Part shown: one piece after another, positions 58,368 to 64,000 of the stretch
Numbering within the stretch: position 1 is the first letter of the stretch
How the letters are laid out: the number at the start of each line of letters is the position of its first letter
NCBI RefSeq assembly: GCF_010500865.1
Contig: NZ_JAAAWN010000010.1
Span: 1 to 64,000, forward strand
Direction: 5' to 3'
Length of the DNA stretch: 64,000 nt
Source of the DNA: Alteromonas profundi
GTDB taxonomy: Bacteria; Pseudomonadota; Gammaproteobacteria; Enterobacterales; Alteromonadaceae
Translations under genes and position numbers: made by a program
The notes under the pieces: model-generated
Told to the model about the DNA's origin: nothing
What the model saw: only the letters and a program-made list of their open reading frames with translations
Database searches by the model: none

Positions 58368-60341
58368 TTAATGAAGCAGCAAAAACGACATGGGGGTGGT
58401 ATCGATAAACTCACCATGAATACGTGCTTGTTGGCTGCCTCTAGGAACAAAAACATAGCACGGGGGCGGGGGGCTCGGTTGCTGTAAGTCGAGCCATAAG
58501 TTGTCTAACACATCGCGGCCATGAAGCAAAAAGGTTTCACCCCACGAGGTGGTATAGATAACACAGATATGCTCTACCGAAGACTTTTGGCGGTTGGTAG
58601 GAAAATTAACTAATGCCATACACGCGGTAATCGTTGACGGGGCGAGAAGGTCGTTTCGCGGCAATGCCGTGACTTTGACAGGGGGAAAATACTTACTCAA
58701 ATGACGAACGAGATCATTTAAGTCTAATTCACTAATCTCACCTGAATTGTAGTCAAGTAATACGCGGGTTTTAGCATCGATAATACGGCTACATACACAC
58801 CATAGCATTAGCTCAACAGCGTTGGACGCTTGCGTAATCTTTTGTGCTGAATTGGTAATGCCACTTTTGCTAAGTTGATCACCGGCATACACAGTCCATA
58901 CTTCATCCCCATTTTTTAATTGTTTCAGGGAAACGGTGACGCTTTCACAATAGAGGTTTTCATCAAAGGCTCTTCGTAGGAACTCAATTTTGTGTTCTTT
59001 TTTGCCATAAAAGGTACTCAATCGCCGGCCGAGTACTGTCATATCTTTGGCATCCATAACTTGCTGATCAGGGCGAAGTTGGCTGGAAATGCGTCGGTAG
59101 CATCTTAATAAGAAGCGGTGAATTCTTCTACTCAGTTGAACGCGCTCGTGAAAGCTCCATTCGCTAGGATGATCTAGGTGGTAAAGCTGTTTGCGAGACC
59201 AACCCCAGCTTTTAGCATACGCAAAGAGTATTTTTCGTTTAAAGTTGGCAGGCTCACCTTGTTTAAGCGGTCGGCTTAGGTTGCCTACGCATTTGAGGTA
59301 CAAACATTGTTGTAATAACAAAACATCTTCTGCTTGGCCTTCTCTTTTGTAGTGGGTTATTAACTCATCAAACAACAAAGAATAAGGGTCAATAATCGCT
59401 ACCTGACCAGGCGCTTGTGCCCCTCGGTGGACATGTTTTTTTAACACGTTGCATAAGGGTTGCCCCTCTACTATGTTGGCCAAATAAACTTCTAACTTGG
59501 CTATTTTTAGCAGTGATTTAAAAGGCGAATCCATCGCTTTACTTAACTGCCAAATGGCAGCACCAAAAAGCTCACTTTCATCGACACGCTCAACGTTTCC
59601 CAAATCCATAAACCAGCTAAGGTCGGGCTGGCCACCTTCCTCTAAGGTATCACGGAGCGCAGTATACTGTTTGTCATTGGTTTTTTCTGGTGTTAACCAC
59701 CAAAATGGCGCTTTTCCAGCCACCACAATATTGGTGTGATAAAACTCCGCTTTCAAAAATTGCGCTTGGGCGGAACCTGAACTTTCGCCATCTGCTTCAC
59801 CAAATTTATTATTTCGAACGTTTTCTATTTCAGATAGGAAGAAATGGACTTCAATACCCCATTGCGCCTCGGCCCAGTGCTCAATTGCGTTTAGCTTTTG
59901 CTGCAAACTCTCTAACGCGCCAGCGCTAAACTTTGAGCCGTCTAAGCAAACCCAATAATCGAAGTCTGAATGGTCGGTTTGTGCAATTGACCCAATGCTG
60001 CCCATTAATACCAAAGCGTCGATGGCACGTTGGCGGGGCCAAATTGATTTTATATCGGAAAATAGCGAAGTTTTATCGGGAAAGCATGCGTTTAATGCTT
60101 CAGCGATATTTTGGCGAAAAGAATAGTTATTAATTCCAAATGGCACGTGTTCATCCTCAACGAACCCAGGTAGTTCGGGATGATTTACGTGCAACAAAAA
60201 CGGAATTGCATGAAACAGCGGTTGGTGCGCTTTAGGCAACAGGGTTAATGCACGCTCAATACGTGCTTTGTTATACCTTAAAACACGTAAAAGGCGAATC
60301 GTCAGATTTTGTTGAATCGATAGCGTCTGTGCCGCTGTCAT
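58368..60341 (-). CDS. Short class I adenylate cyclase-like protein
   Basis: A 657-residue protein of the CyaA family. ATG 60341 is preferred; the frame back to 60524 adds 61 residues unlike the family. The catalytic site is visible: MGSIGSIAQTDHSDFDYWVC, with Asp126 and Asp128 in DFD, matching GS..S.....SDLDYWVC of E. coli CyaA. E. coli CyaA has 848 residues; this lacks about 190, chiefly from the regulatory C-terminal part. Probably a second, differently regulated cyclase or a nucleotidyltransferase; a full cyaA would be elsewhere. It is divergent from yehS. Confidence 0.82.
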   Translation of the reverse strand: MTAAQTLSIQQNLTIRLLRVLRYNKARIERALTLLPKAHQPLFHAIPFLLHVNHPELPGFVEDEHVPFGINNYSFRQNIAEALNACFPDKTSLFSDIKSIWPRQRAIDALVLMGSIGSIAQTDHSDFDYWVCLDGSKFSAGALESLQQKLNAIEHWAEAQWGIEVHFFLSEIENVRNNKFGEADGESSGSAQAQFLKAEFYHTNIVVAGKAPFWWLTPEKTNDKQYTALRDTLEEGGQPDLSWFMDLGNVERVDESELFGAAIWQLSKAMDSPFKSLLKIAKLEVYLANIVEGQPLCNVLKKHVHRGAQAPGQVAIIDPYSLLFDELITHYKREGQAEDVLLLQQCLYLKCVGNLSRPLKQGEPANFKRKILFAYAKSWGWSRKQLYHLDHPSEWSFHERVQLSRRIHRFLLRCYRRISSQLRPDQQVMDAKDMTVLGRRLSTFYGKKEHKIEFLRRAFDENLYCESVTVSLKQLKNGDEVWTVYAGDQLSKSGITNSAQKITQASNAVELMLWCVCSRIIDAKTRVLLDYNSGEISELDLNDLVRHLSKYFPPVKVTALPRNDLLAPSTITACMALVNFPTNRQKSSVEHICVIYTTSWGETFLLHGRDVLDNLWLDLQQPSPPPPCYVFVPRGSQQARIHGEFIDTTPMSFLLLH

Positions 60342-60564
60342 CGCTGCTCTTTTTTCTCTGTTCGTGGTTAACAGGATAGCGTGATTTTGCCCGCTATGCC
60401 CATTATTTTTAACCCTAGATTGTAGAGAAATAAAGAGAGTGCAAGGGGGACTGCGTTTCGCCATGAATGAGGGGTTAATAGCCCTATGTTCACAACTGCG
60501 GTAAACTAAAGCAATACTCGTCATGCTTTGTTCGCAGTCTGCGTCTTAATTAAGGCTATTTATT

Positions 60565-61149
60565 ATGATTCACAATGATGTTCTTCGCCGCATTCGCTAT
60601 GCGCTTGCTATCAACGATACCGCTGCTATCAGCATTTTTAAGCTAGTAAACTATGATATGGAGCTGCCTTATCTACACGCGATCATGAAAAAAGAGGACG
60701 AAGACGGTTATCTGCCATGCAGAGATAAAATAATAGCACTGTTTCTCGATGGCTTAATTATAAAAAACCGTGGTAAACAAGAGGGGCAGGAACCTCGTGT
60801 ACTGAGCGCTGGCGAACGTTTAAGCAACAATGAAGTGTTGCGCAAAATTCGTATTGCAATGAGTTACAAAGATGAAGATATGATTGAAATACTCGACCTT
60901 GCCAACTTCCAAATAGGTAAAAGTGAACTATCGGCTCTATTTCGAAAGCCTGAGCACAGAAACTATAAAGCGGCCGGTGACCAAGTAGTACGAAACCTTT
61001 TGCAAGGTATGGTTAAAAAATACCGTCCAGATGCGAAAAACACGGCTTTTAGTAAAGAGCAACTAAGAGAAAAAACCAAAGCCGCTACCCATGCACGAAA
61101 AAATAAAGCGAAAACACAGTCAAATAAATCAGTATGGGGCAAGGTGTAG
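60565..61149 (+). CDS. yehS: DUF1456 family protein YehS
   Basis: A 194-residue soluble protein with two DUF1456 repeats: MIHNDVLRRIRYALAINDTA and NNEVLRKIRIAMSYKDEDM, each followed by a helical unit with an LP or LSAL.RKPE step. The Lys-rich tail after residue 155 (TKAATHARKNKAKTQ) is an extension. Function unknown, the repeats resemble small helical DNA- or RNA-binding units. ATG has AAGG. Confidence 0.9.
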   Translation: MIHNDVLRRIRYALAINDTAAISIFKLVNYDMELPYLHAIMKKEDEDGYLPCRDKIIALFLDGLIIKNRGKQEGQEPRVLSAGERLSNNEVLRKIRIAMSYKDEDMIEILDLANFQIGKSELSALFRKPEHRNYKAAGDQVVRNLLQGMVKKYRPDAKNTAFSKEQLREKTKAATHARKNKAKTQSNKSVWGKV

Positions 61150-61263
61150 ATGTATTTTATAGGGGGTGCTTTTACGTCTTTTTATTGGATGTGTATCAAA
61201 GGTTGCGATGCTATCCTTTTACCCCCATTTCATCACAAAGCAGATAATTGAAGGAGTGAATGA

Positions 61264-61812
61264 ATGAGCCGACATTTTGAAAAAGCAGAAGGACTGTGCG
61301 AAAACAAAGACAGTGCTACCGAAGGGTTTGTATTTAATCAAACGATGCTACGCATTGCCGATCCTGCGCGATCTTTAGACTTTTATACTCGGGTTATGGG
61401 CATGACGCTAATTAAGCGTTTAGATTTCGAGTCTATGGCGTTTAGTTTATATTTCCTTGCCGCAGGTGATGATTTCAGTGATATAAGCGAAGACGAGAAC
61501 GAGCGGACTGCGCAAACGTTTGGTCGTCCTGCGATGTTGGAATTAACCCATAATTGGGGAGATACTGCCGAAAGCGTAGACTATCACAATGGTAATAGTG
61601 AGCCGAAAGGCTTTGGTCATATTGGTTTTCACGTACCTAACGCAGACGCTGCTTGTAAACGATTTGAATCCTTAGGTGTTCCTTTTCAAAAAGGCCTTAA
61701 CGATGGCTCTATGAAGGGTATAGCCTTTATTAAAGACCCCGATGGCTATTGGATTGAAATCTTTGATGCGGATAAGGTGGCGGACACCTGCGCCCCCCAC
61801 CTTAAAAAATAA
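61264..61812 (+). CDS. gloA: Lactoylglutathione lyase (glyoxalase I, long form)
   Basis: A 182-residue metalloenzyme that turns the methylglyoxal-glutathione adduct into lactoylglutathione. The four metal ligands are in place: Gln26 (FNQTMLRI), Glu93 (LELTHNWG), His119 (GFGHIGFHV) and Glu165 (GYWIEIFD). The length and N-terminal arm fit the Zn-type, eukaryote-like class (human GLO1 about 184 residues) and not the 135-residue Ni-type E. coli enzyme. AAGGAG site. Stands alone. Confidence 0.93.
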   Translation: MSRHFEKAEGLCENKDSATEGFVFNQTMLRIADPARSLDFYTRVMGMTLIKRLDFESMAFSLYFLAAGDDFSDISEDENERTAQTFGRPAMLELTHNWGDTAESVDYHNGNSEPKGFGHIGFHVPNADAACKRFESLGVPFQKGLNDGSMKGIAFIKDPDGYWIEIFDADKVADTCAPHLKK

Positions 61813-61832
61813 ATCCCAGTGTGCTTGGGACC

Positions 61833-63479
61833 TTATTTAGTTAGCTGCCCAAGCGTTATAATATGCTCAAAAGGGGTATGCGCGGGCAGTGTACCGAACG
61901 TATGTCCATGCTGGTGGCCTAGTCGCGTCTCGCAAAATGACGCTGCCAGCTTTGGGTCATAATGGGTGAGAAGTAACGCTGCCTGAAGCGCTAGTGCAGT
62001 ATGTTCGGTAATTAAACGACTGCGTATTTCGAGGTTATTCATATCTTCGAATTGGCTAGACAGGGAAGTTAAGAACTGATCGTAATGGGTATTTTTCCCT
62101 TTTGCTTGCGCCAAGACGCTAAAAAGTGCCGTTTTTGTAGAGGGCTCTTTTACTAAGGCTCGTAAAACATCCAAACACTGAACATTACCACTGCCTTCCC
62201 AAATAGAATTCAACGGGGCTTGGCGATAAAGCCTAGGTAAGATATTTTCTTCTACATAGCCTATGCCGCCTAAACATTCTTGCGCTTCATTAATTAATAC
62301 TGGTGCGCGCTTGCACACCCAATACTTACCAATGGCTGTGGCAATACGAGCAAATGCAGCTTCTTGCGCATTGTTAGGTGCTGTATCAATGGCTTGCGCT
62401 ACTCGCATCGTTAAGGCAAGGTGCGCACTCCATTCAAGCGTCATATCGGCTAATACATTCTGCATAAGCGGCTGCTCAATAAGAGGCTTACCAAATGCGG
62501 CGCGATGGGTTACATGATAGGTTGCTTGTACTAGCGCTTGGCGCATTATCGCAGTAGAACCAATCATGCAGTCTAACCTCGTTAGTGAAACCATATCGAG
62601 TATAACCGCTATACCGCGCCCTTCATTTCCCACTAAAAACGCGTTTGCTCCGGTAAACTCTACCTCCGAAGATGCATTACTCCAGTCGCCAAGCTTGTCC
62701 TTTAACCGCTGTATTTGTACCTTATTTAAACTACCGTCTTCGCGTATCCGGGGAAGCAAAAAGCAGCTAAGCCCGCCTTCGGCTTGAGCGAGAATCAGGT
62801 GTGCATCGCTCATTGGCGCCGAAAAGAAGAATTTGTGGCCCACAATACTGTAGCTACCATCAGCTTGTTTTGTGGCGGTGGTGGTATTGGTACGTACGTC
62901 TGAGCCCCCTTGTTTTTCTGTCATTCCCATACCCAATGTTATGCCATGTTTATCTTTGGCAGGGAGCTCTCGTGGGTCATAACTACCGTGAACTAATTTA
63001 TCTACCCAATAGGCGGGGAGCGCGCTACCCTGTTTAAGCGCAGGGTATGCAGCATGCGTCATGGTAAGGGGGCAGGTAGTACCAGCATCTGCCTGGCATT
63101 GCATAAATAACAGTGCTGCACGGATAACATGGGCGCCGGGCTGCTGGTAATTTTGCCACGAATAATTGTGCACATTAGCCTTCATCGATTCGGCCATTAG
63201 TTCATGATAACTCGGGTGAAACGTTACACTATTGATACGCCTTCCATATCGATCAAACGGGTTGAATACTGGTTTATTCTTGTTTGCGTGCTCGCCAGCT
63301 TCTGCCAGCTTAGCGCCTGCTATGGCGCCAAATTTATCAAGAATATCGGGCGGCGCCGATACACCGCTTTCACGCACAGCCTGTTTCAGTAAAGGATCGT
63401 TGGCCCAATAGTTATATGGGGCGAGGGGGACGGGTTGATTTTCTACTGTGTGAGTTTCAAAGTGGCGCTCTATATTCAC
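61833..63479 (-). CDS. aidB: AidB-type acyl-CoA dehydrogenase
   Basis: A 548-residue flavoprotein of the acyl-CoA dehydrogenase fold, close in length to E. coli AidB (541). AidB marks: the N-terminal NQPVPLAPYNYWANDPLL, TEKQGGSDVRTNTT (flavin region), HKFFFSAPMSDAHL, and RQAPLNSIWEGSGNVQCLDVLRAL near the end. In E. coli AidB is part of the adaptive response to alkylation and binds DNA. The start is a GTG with a weak site. No ada or alkB nearby. Confidence 0.92.
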   Translation of the reverse strand: MNIERHFETHTVENQPVPLAPYNYWANDPLLKQAVRESGVSAPPDILDKFGAIAGAKLAEAGEHANKNKPVFNPFDRYGRRINSVTFHPSYHELMAESMKANVHNYSWQNYQQPGAHVIRAALLFMQCQADAGTTCPLTMTHAAYPALKQGSALPAYWVDKLVHGSYDPRELPAKDKHGITLGMGMTEKQGGSDVRTNTTTATKQADGSYSIVGHKFFFSAPMSDAHLILAQAEGGLSCFLLPRIREDGSLNKVQIQRLKDKLGDWSNASSEVEFTGANAFLVGNEGRGIAVILDMVSLTRLDCMIGSTAIMRQALVQATYHVTHRAAFGKPLIEQPLMQNVLADMTLEWSAHLALTMRVAQAIDTAPNNAQEAAFARIATAIGKYWVCKRAPVLINEAQECLGGIGYVEENILPRLYRQAPLNSIWEGSGNVQCLDVLRALVKEPSTKTALFSVLAQAKGKNTHYDQFLTSLSSQFEDMNNLEIRSRLITEHTALALQAALLLTHYDPKLAASFCETRLGHQHGHTFGTLPAHTPFEHIITLGQLTK

Positions 63480-63650
63480 GATAACAACTTATTAACGAAA
63501 AATGATATCCACACGTTACGCAGTGTGAAATTAATTGTCAATTTAGCTCAATTAACCAGCATAGTGCATGGTTTAGGTGGGAAATACTTGAGTTCTTTTA
63601 TAAGAGCGTGTTACCACTATGATGATTGGCTTTCCGATGGATTAAGAAGT

Positions 63651-64000
63651 ATGAAAATACACCGCCCGTTGTTTAAACATATTAAAAACCATACTGCGCT
63701 TTTTAGTGACCTGTCTGCTTATCGTAATGCAGCAGTGGAGGCACTTGGTGTATCTGGTTATGAGTTTTATAAAACCCCAAAGTTTGTTACTGAAGATGGA
63801 AGCCGTTTAACTATAGAGCCTGAGCGCAGTATTGTTGTGCCAAAGGTTAATGTTTTAGAAGGCGTTAAAACGAAGTTGGCAGAGATTATACCGGGTTTGA
63901 CTATGGTAGAGCATAGTGAGATTGGTTATCGCTATCCTACCGCTGCATTGGCGGGTTTAGATGCGCCCTTTATCAAGCGTATGCGCTCAGAGTATTTCCA
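63651..64000 (+). CDS. Partial protein of unknown function, cut by right edge
   Basis: An open frame from ATG 63651 to the window end, 116 complete codons without a stop. It begins MKIHRPLFKHIKNHTALFSD and includes a beta-type stretch PERSIVVPKVNVLEGVKTKL. No signal peptide. Codon use is ordinary for the region. I do not recognise the family. The full length lies outside the window. Confidence 0.6.
   Translation, partial: MKIHRPLFKHIKNHTALFSDLSAYRNAAVEALGVSGYEFYKTPKFVTEDGSRLTIEPERSIVVPKVNVLEGVKTKLAEIIPGLTMVEHSEIGYRYPTAALAGLDAPFIKRMRSEYF

Overview
The window reads as chromosome of a marine, Alteromonas-like gammaproteobacterium. This is inferred from the gene families (YaeQ, CpxRA with a CpxP/Spy-like protein, PQQ glucose dehydrogenase, AidB, several TonB receptors, a phosphate-type porin), the moderate GC content and the compact operons with good Shine-Dalgarno sites. 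I saw no rRNA, tRNA, CRISPR array, insertion sequence or prophage. Many starts were moved downstream of the longest frame because an internal ATG/GTG/TTG has a better ribosome binding site.

Layout. 0-6 kb (mostly minus strand): a yaeQ pair, a TonB receptor with a Fur-like box, a LysR regulator, and an overlapping operon of small membrane proteins (DUF2798, DUF4405). 6-9 kb: the Cpx envelope-stress locus, with a perfect CpxR box between the cpxP-like gene and cpxRA. 9-22 kb: membrane PQQ glucose dehydrogenase, a Cys-rich copper-storage-like protein, an NhaP-type antiporter, an AcuI/YhdH reductase, a fusion of a DMT-like transporter with a betaine-binding (OpuAC-like) domain, a YihY/BrkB protein and a DUF6152/DUF6644 pair. 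21.6-30 kb: PfpI protein, SDR, TPR-GGDEF cyclase, a MarR-HlyD-DUF2955 efflux operon with two clear operator palindromes, a lipoprotein and a Tat-type dienelactone hydrolase.

29.7-37.7 kb is the most unusual metabolic region. A 1203-residue protein (RIFT-barrel/lyase-like N part, NodB-type deacetylase C part) is transcribed divergently from a tight five-gene operon: acyl carrier protein, SDR ketoreductase-like, acyl-AMP ligase, left-handed beta-helix acyltransferase and membrane acyltransferase-3. It looks like a small acyl-activation and acyl-transfer pathway aimed at a glycan or small molecule, without ketosynthase or glycosyltransferase.

40.8-52.5 kb is a GABA-type catabolic island: MFS carrier, MocR/GabR-like regulator with an extra C-terminal domain, nitrilase-superfamily amidase, TonB receptor, TPR-sulfotransferase, LysR, and gabD-gabT. 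A plausible reading is import of a GABA-yielding amide, hydrolysis, then transamination and oxidation to succinate.

52.6-64 kb: an unannotated 44-residue ORF, an OprO/P porin, a PAS-PAS hybrid kinase, then a small accessory pocket holding a chemoreceptor C-terminal remnant and a putative double-glycine microcin with a two-helix partner that may be its immunity protein. Then come a DUF985 cupin lipoprotein, a short class I adenylate-cyclase paralog, yehS, a long-form gloA, aidB and a partial unknown gene running off the right edge.
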